This document shows positions 13,001-33,916 of a DNA stretch of 64,000 bases, piece by piece. Numbering within the stretch: position 1 is the first letter of the stretch; every line of letters begins with the position of its first letter. The stretch covers positions 37,807,204-37,871,203 of the forward strand of contig NC_041708.1 in assembly GCF_900700375.1 (NCBI RefSeq), given 5' to 3'. Origin of the DNA: Denticeps clupeoides (taxonomy: Eukaryota > Chordata > Actinopteri > Clupeiformes > Denticipitidae). The notes below the pieces were generated by a model. It had not been told where the DNA came from. It did no database searches and worked only from the letters and a program-made list of their open reading frames with translations. The translations under genes were made by a program, and so were the position numbers.

Positions 13001-14612
13001 CCCTGGAGCAATTTAGGGTTAAGCGTCTTGCTCAGGGACACAATGGTAGTAAGTGGGATTCGAACCCGGGTCTTCTGGTTCATAGGAAAGTGTGTTACCC
13101 GCTGGGCTACTACCACCTGTTTTGGCGAGTTTGCACTTGTCGGGCGTCGCCGTGCACACATATCAGGCTGCAACAATACAGAAATGTTCCATAATCGTGC
13201 TGCATTCTGAGGAGAAATGACGATATTTCCGGGGCGGAAATGTTGAACTCTGACCTCACAGACCTCCGGTGGTCCCGGCGGCCGGGTGCAGGCGGCGCGG
13301 TGGGAGGAGATGGCAGAGACGCCGCCGGCGGGGCATCTTTCTGAGGGGAGGGGCGGAGTTTTTTTTACCAGGCACCACAGTGAACGTGGGACCGACGAAT
13401 TATCGGAAGACAGAACTCACCCAGTATGGGGTCCCGCCGGTGGTCCGCCCGACCCGGGTGGCGGTGGTAGATGACATCACAGGTGTCACAGAAGGGCAAG
13501 GAGCCGCAGGCGGGGCAGCGGAGGGTGGCGGCACCGCCGCACACGTTGCACTCGTTGCTCGTCCGGTTGGAGGAGACGGCCGGCGGGTGGGCGGGGCCGG
13601 GGACAGACGTCGGCGATCTCGGGGTCGGATTGGTGAGGTTGGGTGTGAATTTTGGCTTCGGTGGAGTGGGTGGAGCTTGCCTCTTACCGCCAGCCGGAAT
13701 GACGACCGCATCGGGCACCGTGCGCGTCCCCTCCTGCAGAAGAGAGCGAGAGAGAGCGAGGGGTCTTCAGACATCCGGAGCGGACACGTAAAGCGGGTTG
13801 GAAATGCACCGGCTCTTCACCTTCTGCTGACGTAGCTTCGGCACGGTTCTCTCAAAGACCTCCGGGTGAGGATGTGTCCCCTGCCGCCGCCCGAAAAACA
13901 CACACACCGCACGTCTTAACGGCGTTTCACCGCCGATTCGTTACAGATTTACTCACATGCGTCACCTTAATTAACATGTCCAACTCCGCCCTCAACATCA
14001 TGACCTCCACCATCACCGCGGCAACCTTCCGAACGTCAGGAACCTCGGTGTCGTCTGGGAAGCCGACGCCATCCGGCAGCTGGGCGGTGTAGCCGTAGAG
14101 AGAGAGCACCACCCGGCCACCCTGTGGAGGAGAACTCTCGGTGAAGGCCGGACAACCTCAGGACGAGGGCGAGGGCCGCCGCCCCTCACCTTCACAGCGT
14201 CAACAGTGTTCCTGAAGACGGGGTTGTTGTCCTTCACGCTGCGCCAGTATTGGGGCCGGTTGGGGTTGATGAGGTTGCGGCCGTATTTCTCCAGCATGTT
14301 TAACGCTTTCATCAGCCGGCCGAGCTGTTCCAGAACCTGCAGGAAAATTCAATCCCGGATTGTGGAAGTTCTCTGAACTCCTTCTGGGTCGTCGATGGGA
14401 GAGAGACTAGGACTCACTTCATGCCGGCTTTGGGCCACGCCGTTCTCCAGCACCATGCTCTCCGCGGCCAGGTGCCGGTACTTGGCGGAGAAGGGCAGGG
14501 GGAGACCGGCCACAGCCATGAGGTCGGTGCCAATGTTGTGGGCGGAGCTTGATGTCAGCAGGTGAGACTCCACCCTCCTCCTGACCTCCTCATACTCCTC
14601 TTGGATAGTCAT
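3839..14612 (-). CDS. rnf31: E3 ubiquitin ligase RNF31/HOIP, catalytic subunit of LUBAC
   Basis: HOIP joins ubiquitins through Met1 in NF-kB and cell-death signalling. Predicted exons, 5' to 3': 14418-14612, 14190-14336, 13957-14121, 13821-13859, 13421-13733, 13264-13340, 12288-12399, 12059-12204, 10786-10977, 10386-10700, 9602-9787, 9050-9256, 8404-8577, 8071-8169, 7893-7982, 6644-6758, 6463-6575, 5939-6052, 5810-5858, 5630-5717, 3986-4151, 3839-3886. All phases agree and give 1049 aa (human is about 1072). Domains: PUB ~45-155 ([11 protein letters not shown]), B-box-like finger ~240-280, two NZF fingers ~350-375 ([10 protein letters not shown]) and ~399-425 ([10 protein letters not shown]), UBA ~480-625, RING1 ~684-740, IBR ~785-830, RING2 ~857-895 with catalytic Cys ~873 in RGGCMHF, then the linear-chain domain ([27 protein letters not shown]). 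The end is [11 protein letters not shown]. One human NZF was not found. Exons 6 and 7 are the least certain. Confidence 0.96.
4442..4639 (-). mobile_element. SINE-A copy, antisense
   Basis: Complete reverse-oriented copy, starting with tail repeats (CATTTACATTTACATTTAC) and ending with the complement of the tRNA-like head. It lies in an rnf31 intron, between the exons at 4,151 and 5,630. Confidence 0.93.
5139..5328 (+). mobile_element. SINE-A copy
   Basis: Near full-length copy in the same rnf31 intron, opposite in direction to the copy at 4,442. It has the head, B box and tail GATAAATGCTGTAAATGTAA. Confidence 0.93.
7012..7210 (+). mobile_element. SINE-B copy, B-box region deleted
   Basis: The second SINE family begins GGCAGTGGTGGCCTAGCGGT and ends AATCACTTCACTTT. 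This copy lacks the segment holding GGTTCGAATCC. It lies in an rnf31 intron. Confidence 0.9.
8649..8815 (+). mobile_element. SINE-A copy, 3'-truncated
   Basis: Head and body are intact; the copy stops within the tail after GCTCTGGATAAGGG. It lies in an rnf31 intron. Confidence 0.9.
9297..9544 (+). mobile_element. Two abutting partial SINE-A copies
   Basis: A 5'-truncated copy (9297-9464, CTAAATTGCTCC variant) is followed directly by the 3' half of another (9465-9544, GAGTGTCTCC variant). Two subfamilies are thus joined head to tail, by serial insertion or recombination. rnf31 intron. Confidence 0.85.
10000..10032. repeat. (CA)n microsatellite
   Basis: About 16 perfect CA units in an rnf31 intron. 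Confidence 0.95.
11350..11545 (-). mobile_element. SINE-B copy, antisense, incomplete
   Basis: It carries AAGTGAAGTGATTGTCACAT, TTTAACCCATCACCCTGAGT and GGGGAGCAGTGTGTGGGGAC in order. The tRNA-like end is degraded. rnf31 intron. Confidence 0.88.
11699..11775 (+). mobile_element. SINE-B head fragment
   Basis: Only the tRNA-like head is present (GGCCTAGCGGTTAAGGAAGC to AGTTCGAATCCCG). It lies just upstream of a SINE-A copy. Confidence 0.85.
11803..11997 (+). mobile_element. SINE-A copy
   Basis: Full-length copy from GGGTGGTAGTAGCCTAGCGG to tail GTAAATGTAAAT, followed by a short (TTA)n run. rnf31 intron between the two NZF exons. Confidence 0.93.
12559..12743 (+). mobile_element. SINE-A copy with rearranged tail
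   Basis: Head and body are typical. The tail is altered around TAAGGCGCTCTTACAATCAG. rnf31 intron. Confidence 0.88.
12924..13117 (-). mobile_element. SINE-A copy, antisense
   Basis: Complete copy of the CTAAATTGCTCC variant, 180 bp beyond the previous SINE and in opposite orientation. rnf31 intron. Confidence 0.92.
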
Positions 14613-15029
14613 GGTGCGGCTGCTGCTGCTGCTGGCAAATAAAGCGATTCTAATTCAACTAGTGGGATCCAGTCGTCTTATCGAAACTATCACGTATTCA
14701 ACTTAAAGGAATACAAATTTGACGTTCGGTAGTGACGTCATTACACAGTCAACACATCCTGCTCCATATCTGGGAAATGGCCTTAACAATCAAACAAAAA
14801 AAAGCTGTCACGTGACAGCTCAACTCGGAACTGAGAACTTTAGCAAGTCGACTTTTAACTTTTAAAGCTGGAGCAGCGAGACGCGTTACCTTCACGTTCG
14901 GGTCTCACACACGCGGAAGTCGCCGGAGCGACTTGATCTTCTTCTTTTTCCTCCTCGTTTCGAGTTTTTGGATTTAAGGTCGTCCGGGTCGTCGAGTTGG
15001 TCCAAAGTTTCTCACACCAGCACCAAAAC

Positions 15030-15060
<31 letters not shown>

Positions 15061-15494
15061 TTTAACTGAAGCGTCTACGGCCCTGTTCGTACTATGGCGA
15101 CTCAACTCCTCTATCTCTGTCTAATGAACCTTGAACCCAAGTCAGATTTTCCCCCTAGCTCACGTTTTAAGGGCAGCATTTTGCACAGTATTCCTTTGCT
15201 CTCTGTATGCTTAGAGACAAGGATCCTGTGGCTGATTGAAATATCAATAACCTCGACATCAACGGTACCTCTGGTTCGAATTTTTTATCACGGAGAAACT
15301 GCGCCGTGTCACGTGTTTAATTCAACGCTACTGATCGTCGATGTCCCGGTCCACCTTAAAACACCCCGTTTTACATAAGTGGGCGTGGTCGCCCGGGGCT
15401 CCACCCCCCTCGTCGAAAACGAAAGTGGCCGCGGGACCGAGCGAGACCGAAGGCGCGTTTCTTCCTCACGTCTGCAGCGCCAGAACCGGAGAAA
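14613..15494. promoter_or_regulatory. Divergent rnf31/psme2 intergenic promoter region
   Basis: 882 bp separates the two start codons. It holds a palindromic E-box-like segment near 14,805-14,818, a (TA)n run near 15,030-15,055, and a CpG-rich psme2-proximal part (15,370-15,490). The divergent arrangement matches human PSME2/RNF31. Confidence 0.7.
15415..15427 (+). promoter_or_regulatory. ISRE/IRF-element-like site, psme2 promoter
   Basis: GAAAACGAAAGTG fits the GAAANNGAAA core bound by IRF proteins and ISGF3. It lies about 70-80 bp upstream of the psme2 start codon. PSME2 is interferon-induced in mammals. Function here is inferred. Confidence 0.6.
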
Positions 15495-17904
15495 ATGTCC
15501 AAAGCGGCGGTGCTGAAGCTCAGCGGCGACAACGCGCTCAAGGTACGAGGCTTTTACTCGTCCCTCCGTCGCCGCTCGTTTGTTCACTTTTTACGCAGAA
15601 GAAAGTCCCTAGTCACCCCGGCGGCGGACATCAGATCGAAAGTAAAACTGGGGTCTTACACGATTAAAAATGCGAAATTATTACATTTTCACAGATTCTC
15701 CCAACAAAATAATGGACTTTTAATCCAGCATCTTTTGTGTTGCTTTGTGCCTTCCAGATCGAGAACTACCGCCAGGGGCTGTATCGGCAGGTGTGTGGGT
15801 GTGAGTGTGTGTGTGTATGTATGTATGTGAGTGTGTGCTTGATTGCATGTGTGTATATGTGTGTGTGTGTGAGTGTATATATATATATATGCACGCATGT
15901 GAGCTTTCTGAAGGTTTGTATTTTCCTCCGCAGGCCGAGCAGCTGTTCTCCAGCCACATCCCTCGGAAGATTGTGCAGCTCGACAACCTGCTCCAGGTGA
16001 GACGTGGTTTTCCTGGCTCTGGAGAACATTCTTGTGTGTGTGTGTGTGTTTGTTTATCTCCGCTGTCGTGCAGGAGGAAGCGTTCGGCGTCTCCGACCTC
16101 CGTCTTCTACACGCGCCTCTGGAAATCCCCATCCCGGACCCCCCGGCTCCTGAAGATGAGGTCAGCAGGGCGCTCGGCACCGGTTACTGGGTCGCCGATT
16201 GGATGGAGCATGCTGAGAACTTTCTGCTTATTCCCATTTACAGGAAATGGAGACGGACAAAAACGAGGACGAAGACAAGAAGAAGAAGAAGCGTAAGGAC
16301 TGTTTGTGGTAGCCTTTTATTTAATTACATTTATTTGCATCTGTCTTCTGGTTTCGTTTCAGCTCCCAAGTGTGGCTTCATCAAGGGCAACGAGAAGATT
16401 GTGAAGCTGCTGGACGTGGTGAAGCCTGAAATTGTTGCTCTGAAGGAAACCTGCATCACAGTACGTCCCAAATTTCGAATAAAGAACACTTTCATCCTAG
16501 AGTTCGGTCATTAAAAAGCTAGAAAAGTCAAGGAATTTGAATAGAGAATTTTACACGCCTTGAAAAGTCATTGAAATCACATCACGTTTAAAACTAGCGC
16601 AGGTCTTTAGTATCTTTGCTGGCTTTATGTAGTGAACCACATCACATGGTACTGCATGCATATTCCATATTCCAGAACTTTCTCAGCCACGTGTCTTCTT
16701 ATAAAAGTAAATGACAGCTGATGATCTATACCAGTTTTTCACAACCCTGGTCCTTGGGAAACGTATGTCAAAGAGTTCCCTCCAGGCCTACCTTAATCGA
16801 GCTTAGGTACATTAATTGCACTCGGGTTCCTTAATCAAGCCAGGGTACCTTAATCGGGCTCGGGTTCCTTAATCAAGCCTGGGTACCTTAATCGGGCTCG
16901 GGTTCCTTAATCAAGCCTGGGTACCTTAATTGGTCTTGGGCACCTTGAGATTGTGAAGATATGTGGGTTGGAATGAAAAGACAGATGTTCCTCCAGGAGC
17001 AGGGGTGGTCCTGATCTAGAACGGAACCTGGTGGGGCCCATGCCCCACGCGAACTTGGAGGAAGAAACACTGTCCTTTAATTTCAGCTTTTCGGGGTAGT
17101 CATAAGTTTAGTTTTAACAAATTTCTGGTAATTTTTTTCCTTCACATTTGAATTTGCCTTAGAGTAACTGAAAAGTTGTAAAAATGTCTAAGAACCATAA
17201 TATGAGTAGTACTCAGGTGTGATCTGTCCACAGGTGTCCTGCTGGATCCAGCATCTGATTCCCAAAATTGAGGATGGGAATGACTTTGGCGTTGCAATCC
17301 AGGCATGTAATAATCTCGCAGACGAGGAGAACCATGGAACTTTCATGTTGCTGGAATTAAGTGGTTTCTCGTTGGTTTCCAGGAGAAGATCCTGGAAAGA
17401 ATAACCGCTGTGAAGACCAAAGTGGAGGGCTTTCAGACCAACATTAACAAGTGAGATGCTCTGGCCCCCCTTTTCATCATCGTTCTGCCTTCTAACCCTC
17501 GTCTGCTGGTCTCCTGCAGGTACTTCTCGGAGAGAGGGGACGCCGTGGCCAAAGCCTCCAAAGACACTCACGTGGTGAGTTGCTGCTCCGCCTCGCGCGC
17601 GTCCGGCTGACAGCCGCACGTTCATCTGCTCTCCTCCTCCCCCAGATGGACTACCGCTCTCTGGTCCACGAGAAGGACGAGGCGGTGTACTCCGAGATCA
17701 GGGTCATCGTGCTGGACATCCGTGGCTTTTATGTAAGTTGGAAGGCCGACACCACGAACGAACGTAAAAGATGAGCGCGTCAACCAGTAATAACGTAGCT
17801 TTCTTTTTTTTTTTCCTGGCAAGGCGGAGTTGTATGACATAATCAGCAAGAACCTGGAGAAAGTAACCAATCCTAAAGGAGAAGAGAAGCAGTCCATGTA
17901 CTGA
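15495..17904 (+). CDS. psme2: Proteasome activator PA28 subunit beta
   Basis: PA28-beta forms heteroheptamers with PA28-alpha that cap the 20S proteasome and promote MHC class I peptide production. Predicted exons: 15495-15542, 15758-15790, 15934-15996, 16074-16160, 16244-16292, 16363-16460, 17234-17302, 17383-17450, 17520-17574, 17646-17732, 17824-17904, giving 245 aa (human 239). The N half carries [12 protein letters not shown] and a short Lys-rich linker ([15 protein letters not shown]). The C half carries [34 protein letters not shown], and a C-terminus ending KQSMY. Beta rather than alpha is shown by the PKCGF and [17 protein letters not shown] segments and the short linker. Intron 7 uses a GC donor (CAG|GCATGT). 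A polyadenylation signal AATAAA lies at 18038-18043. Confidence 0.97.
15781..15895. repeat. GT-rich simple repeat in psme2 intron 2
   Basis: Irregular GTGTGT/GTAT tracts immediately downstream of the exon 2 donor. Confidence 0.8.
16780..16935. repeat. Imperfect 38-bp tandem repeat in psme2 intron 6
   Basis: About four copies of a unit alternating TACCTTAATCGGGCTCGGGT and TCCTTAATCAAGCCTGGG. It is unrelated in sequence to the other 38-bp satellite at 1,390. Confidence 0.85.
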
Positions 17905-18037
17905 TGCATGCTGGGAGGAGGGATTCTGGGGGAAAAAGGAAAAAAAAAAAGTATTTTCTTGTTTGATTCAAGCCTTTCTGAAATATCCAATCAGCTGGTC
18001 TTTTTCAGGGTTTTTACATTTTCATGGTGTCTCCACT

Positions 18038-18043
18038 AATAAA
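18038..18043 (+). terminator. psme2 polyadenylation signal
   Basis: AATAAA, 134 nt past the stop codon. An opposing AATAAA for lsm5 lies at 18133-18138 (read as TTTATT on plus). The two genes therefore converge tail to tail within about 100 bp. Confidence 0.7.
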
Positions 18044-18320
18044 ACGAGTCGAGCTGGAGTGCGCGTGGTCGTCACTGTACCTCTAATTTACGGGAAGAAA
18101 TTCACCAGCCGGTTCCAGAAGGGTCCACTTCATTTATTTACAACAAAACCAGGTTTCTGCCTTCAAGACGATCCACAACCGAGTCATTCTGAACCAAACT
18201 TGCCAAAGGATCCAACAGATTTCAGTAATAAAAATTAAATTACAGCAAAATTAGGCAAATACTAAGTCAAAAGGGGGTTTATATAAAAATAAAAATGAAG
18301 AGCAGTGATAAGATCGTTCT

Positions 18321-19382
18321 TCACATTTCAGGACCTTCTCCTCCTGGAATTAACTAGAAAACAAAAACAAAATCAATTAATGAGAATGAAGCAAATCAAA
18401 TTCATCCCATCCAGCAGAATGCCTCTTTACCATCGTAATGTTGTTGCCGTTCAACAGAATCTGATCCAGTTTGGTTATTCTTCTGCCTTCTGGTGTGATC
18501 TCACTGGAATAAAAAGAGGCAGGGGTCAGGAGGGAATTTATTTCTAAAAAGTGGCAGCCCCCTACGATACTTACAATTCGGTTACGTCCTCCAGCACCAT
18601 GTCTCAGAAATACGTGTGAAGGAACACTTTGCACCAGCCAGCCTTCCATTAATATTTAAAAAAAATACAGAAACCGTAGGCGCTTTTAACTGAAAGGATA
18701 CTGACAAAGTCATCGAACCCCAGCAAGGTGCCGACGATCTCCTTGTCATTCTTCATGACGATGTGGATTCTGGAACCGATGCATTTGTCCACAAGTTCTG
18801 AAACGAGGTTGAACATGGCAGAATTCAGGCAGGGACACTGTTGCCATGTTGGGCTGTTTTAAATGTTACTCGGCGGGCATATAATATACACTGGGCTGGT
18901 TCGAGGTCCTTTCGGCTTTTCTTCTGTCTATATGAGTCAACATTATTTCAGATCATCTGAGGCCAATTCAAAGAAAGAAAGAAACTTTGCTTCTTTTCCG
19001 ACGAATCTGGCAACACTTGTAAGAAAACGAAGAGGCTAGAAACTACGGCAGAAGACGCGAGAGCGGACCGACTGTTTTAGTATATTACTGTTCAGCATTA
19101 ATGCGCGTTAATAAATGTGTAGGCTAGAGTAAATTACTTAAAAATTACAGACGTCGTCTGGCTTTCGTTCGCGGGAGAAGCGCGGGAAACACGGCTATCT
19201 AGTTAACCAACCATTGCCGCCGGTACAATTAAACTGGAAACAGACAAATAAAACGTGATTTTTGTATGTTTTGCGGTGATAATTCTGGGTATAGATTTTT
19301 ATCGCAACGACGAAGAATAAAGAAAAAAAAACGTACCGAGTGGAAGCAGCTGCGAGGGGTTCGTCGCTGACACGGACGCCAT
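18321..19382 (-). CDS. lsm5: U6 snRNA-associated Sm-like protein LSm5
   Basis: LSm5 is a subunit of the LSm1-7 (mRNA decapping) and LSm2-8 (U6 snRNA) rings. Five exons on the minus strand: 19337-19382, 18702-18797, 18575-18602, 18431-18503, 18321-18353, giving 91 aa, the same as human. The protein begins [20 protein letters not shown]. It carries the Sm1 motif ([20 protein letters not shown], then [13 protein letters not shown]) and the Sm2 motif ([10 protein letters not shown], then [10 protein letters not shown]). Phases agree at every junction. The gene is divergently paired with avl9. Confidence 0.97.
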
Positions 19383-19903
19383 GTTCGGAACTGGAAAGAC
19401 AAAACAAATCGATCAACGCGTGATCGCTTTCGAGGTTAAAGCAATCGATGACAGATTAACAGCGTCGATACCCCTGTTTTTTCATCTTGGACACCTTCTC
19501 ATACTTAGATCTTTCGATATGTCTTGTTTATTGTATCATTAACGTAAATTAATATTTATGTGTTGTCTTTAGATACGCTTTAAGTGTCTGGCTTTCGCCA
19601 TTATAAATAAGTATAAACAAAAACGATGTCTAAAGCTAAGAAAACATGTACTGTACTTTAACGTTCAATGTTTTTCACGGTGCAAGTGGACCGAGCGGCG
19701 TCGCTGTGGAGGCGGCCGAGTTTCCCATTACGTCACGACGCCCTTACGTCACGCCCAGCCACGCAAAGCGGAAGCAGGGTCGCAGTTTCCCAGTTTCCGT
19801 CGGGACCCGCGGAGCGGAGACAGAGACCGAGAGCTGCGCGCCAGGCGGAGTCGGGGGGAAGAAGCTCTGGTCGGCCCGGACTGGCTCCTCGGCGCCGCTG
19901 GTC
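19383..19903. promoter_or_regulatory. Bidirectional lsm5/avl9 promoter with two CRE-like sites
   Basis: 521 bp separates the start codons of two divergent housekeeping genes, as at human 7p14. The avl9-proximal half is CpG-rich and contains TTACGTCA twice, at 19728-19735 and 19744-19751, exactly 16 bp apart. These are CREB/ATF-type half-sites with flanks (TTACGTCACG). Confidence 0.75.
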
Positions 19904-30453
<10,550 letters not shown>

Positions 30454-30885
30454 CCCACCCATCTCCTTCAACAGCAACTCGGACCAGGAGGCAGGGTCTG
30501 CAGCAGAGGTCTGTGGTCGTCCCACCACTGCGTTCGGGACCTTCTGACCATCCCAGCACACATGCCCGCTGTGGACTGTGCCTTAAAACTGATCCAACCA
30601 GATCCCTCAACAGGAGGGGATCAGAGTTCCCTGCTCATTTCCCAGTACCCTTGCCGTCAAGGATCCAGATGTATTTTGGTTCTTTCATTTACCAGCGGCA
30701 CAGCCCAACAAGCGTCATGTGATCATATTCCGGCTAATCGCTGCACTTGTAACAGAATTCCCCTCGCCGTTCCGTGGCTGTACGCTCCACCAACCCAGTC
30801 AAGGGGCTGAAGAGGAGCTCCGCTTGTCTGCTGTTAAAACGAGTAAATTCCCCTGTTATAAATGTATGTAGTACACCGGATCTGA

Positions 30886-30887
<2 letters not shown>

Positions 30888-30919
<32 letters not shown>
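30888..30919. repeat. (GT)n microsatellite
   Basis: About 16 GT units in the probable avl9 3'UTR. Confidence 0.93.
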
Positions 30920-30921
<2 letters not shown>

Positions 30922-31339
30922 ATAGCACCGGCTTGTGTTTGTGTCGAGCCACTGGAATTCTTCAACGGGCAGCATGCTGTTGCAAGAGAACGTCCCGACG
31001 TTGCTGTGGACACTGAACTTTCTCCCTGCGTTACTTTCACTGATTATAATTTTACCCAAACATGCTTATGTATGTTTTGATCAGAACTGTGTTTTTTAAA
31101 TCTGATATTTGCAAATTGTATATAATATATATATATATATATATATACACATAAAAATGTATTATTATTATTATTATTATTATTATTCTAGTGCAAATTG
31201 TATAATTCTCACTCTATTTTCCTTTGAAAAATATTTGCTTTGAAAACTATTTGAAAAGCAAACTTTAGGTACAATATTGCTGTATTAAATACGAGTGACC
31301 AGTCGTGTGTATGATTTATATCCACTGGTGACACTGTGC

Positions 31340-32390
31340 CATGGTGTGAACTCGGTGACCGTGAGGGTGACTCGCAGATTTGCGGCCCTGGAGGGGACGA
31401 CGGGGACGGGGTCCGGCTTTATTGAACTTAAAAAAAAAAAAAAAACACTAATACAAAACTGACCTGGTTACCTTCCCTAAACTGTTTTTCAAAATATGAG
31501 AAATATATATTTAACATTTATATTTAATCAGCTTGGTAATAAATTCATGAGCCCAGATTTACTGTAGAACCGAGGTGGAGGTGAACTCTGTGACTTGCAG
31601 ATTCAGGCCCTGGAGGGGACCACAGGGGCGGTGTTGGCATAGCCCACTGCACGCCGTCTTCTTAAAGGACCAGCAACGCCAAACTCGGAGAACAAAACCA
31701 AAATTGTTTCATGTCTTCATTTAAAAGACAGAAAATATATTTTTTTACAGTGTATTCAAAATCTCATATAATTAATAACAATTTTACAAAATTGCTTCTC
31801 CACCCAGGATTTAGAGGGCAGAGGACACTGAAGGACCACGCATCTGTAAAATGCATCCAGGTTGCATTTTATGGAACATTGTTCATCGTTGTCACATTAC
31901 ATTTTGTTAGCAAAGAGGGAAAAAGTGCCAAAGGAACATGACGCAGCCGAGCATGCTAGTAAGGTTTGACATGAAGCACCTGTGCTCCTGTTTATAAGGA
32001 AGCTCCTCCCCCTCTCTGACCTGTCCTGCTACTGGTAGTGGTTGCTGGGACAATCTCCGTAGCAACAGCTTTGGGCCTGCCCTCTTCTTCATGACCCAAT
32101 CAGCAGCAAGATTCCTCAATTTCACGCATGGAAAAAATAAATAAATAAAAAATAGGAAAAATGGATACCTATACACAGTCACACTACAGTAATGTCCGAT
32201 ATTAAATAATAATTAAAAACACTAATACAAAATAGACCTGGTTATCTTCCCCAAACTGTTTTTTCCTGTTTTCAAAATATGAAAAATATATATTTAACAT
32301 TTATATTTCAGCAGCTTGGAAATAATTAAAAAAATAATACATGCATGAGCCCAGATTTACTGTAGATCCGAGGTGGAGGTGAGTGTGTGT
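31340..32390. repeat. Intergenic direct duplication (about 31435-31580 and 32210-32380)
   Basis: Two stretches of about 140-170 bp align along their length: both hold ACCTGGTTA, ATATATATTTAACATTTATA and GCCCAGATTTACTGTAGA, then GAGGTGGAGGTG. A second short pair, AGGCCCTGGAGGGGAC-like, lies at 31,383 and 31,610. The avl9-NLR spacer contains no convincing gene. Confidence 0.75.
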
Positions 32391-32748
32391 GGCAGCAACC
32401 CTTCTTTCCCCTGGGAAGAGATGAAAAAGACGCAATCTGTAAAGATAGAAGCCAGCAAGACGTCCTACCATTCCAGCAAAAGGTACGAAAAGGTTCGAAA
32501 ACGAGCGCCGGGGCCGGAGAGACGTGGAGCCCCGCCCCTGGTTCCTGTTGCGCCCGAGAGACTCTAATGGCAAAAAAGCAGGTAGAGAGGAGGGAGCCAT
32601 TTTGGTACAGTTTCCAGAAAGCGAATTTTGGAGGTTCTGCCATGAAGTGCATCATTGTCATCATCAACCCAGTCAGTGTCAGGTTCTAATAAGATCACAT
32701 CACAAAAAGTACACCAGACCAGAAAATGTTCTGCTTTCTTAACAAAGA

Positions 32749-32932
32749 CATTTACAGCATTTATCAGACGCCCTTATTCAGGGAGCGACTTACAATCAGT
32801 AGTTACAGGGACAGTCCCCCCTGGAGACACTCAGGGTTAAGTGTCTTGCTCAGCGACACAATGGTAGTAAGTGGGGTTTGAACCTGGGTCTTCTGGTTGA
32901 TAGTGTGTTACCCACCAGGCTACTACCACCCA
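32749..32932 (-). mobile_element. SINE-A copy, antisense (left arm of an inverted pair)
   Basis: Copy of the GAGACACTCAGGG variant, arranged head to head with the next copy. Confidence 0.9.
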
Positions 32933-32957
32933 TAGTAGACCAGAATGTTGAAGGGTG

Positions 32958-33153
32958 GGGTGGTAGTAGCCTAGTGGGTAACACACTCGCCTATGAACCA
33001 GAAGACCCGGGTTCGAATCCCACTTACTACCATTGTGTCCCTGAGCAAGACACTTAACCCTAAATTGCTCCAGGGTGACTTGTCCCTGTAACTACTGATT
33101 GTAAGTCGCTCTGGATAAGGGCGTCTGATAAATGCTGTAAATGTAAATGTAAA
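32958..33153 (+). mobile_element. SINE-A copy (right arm of an inverted pair)
   Basis: Full-length copy of the CTAAATTGCTCC variant, starting 25 bp after the head of the previous copy. Confidence 0.93.
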
Positions 33154-33604
33154 TGTTGAAGGATTTCTACTCTGTTAGCATTGAGGCTAATGGTTTGGTA
33201 AGAGTACAGGTTAAAGTGGTGGAGAATCAACATGGGATGTTGATTCTTCGTGGTGTTACGTCAACATCATCCTAATAACAGAATAAAATATCTGAGTAAA
33301 TTGTAATGAAACTAAAGTCGATTAAAATGAATTTTATTTCTGGAGAATATTGATGAACAACAATAATTGACCAATGTGCTGTACAATAAACTATAAAACG
33401 ATATCTGGGGAGGATCCAGGCGCTGGTGGAATACAAACAGGTTTATTGTTACACAAGACGAACAAGCATATAGGGATCTACTTTGGGAAAGAGGAAGTGG
33501 AAATGGGACAAGGAAAAGTGTCACTCTCACGGGGACACTCCACACACGACCCTCATCTGAACAACACAACACCTCAACACCATTTACACACACACACTCA
33601 CACA

Positions 33605-33775
33605 CCACACACACACCCCTTTACTGTAAGAATACTGCTGTCTAATACTGTCCTGCATATCTACTGTATAAAAGGACCAGACTGCCTGTTCCTGTTTAGA
33701 CAACCTGTACCGCTGTACTGACTCGTCTCCTCGTACCAGAATATAAACTTACTCAACTTGGTCCAACAACACAAC
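33605..33775 (+). repeat. Intronic repeat shared with 49205-49385
   Basis: About 170 bp (ACTGTAAGAATACTGCTGTC to CAACTTGGTCCAACAACACA) is nearly identical at both places. Each is preceded by a CA-rich tract and lies upstream of an NLR LRR exon. It marks the left part of the segmental duplication that produced the 33.9 kb NLR tail. Confidence 0.85.
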
Positions 33776-33916
33776 TGGATTATTTTCTATTAAGAAGAAA
33801 AATTTTTTAACAAAACCTAAATATAAAATTCATGATAAAGTGTGTGTTTTTATCTACAGGTAAATAAAGAGTAATAATGTCTGTAATAATCTGATGGATC
33901 ATCATGTTTCTTCCAG

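Noticed and set aside
32326-32690. Open frames on both strands in the avl9-NLR spacer
   Set aside because: No recognisable domain, no splice context, and overlapping opposite frames of similar length.
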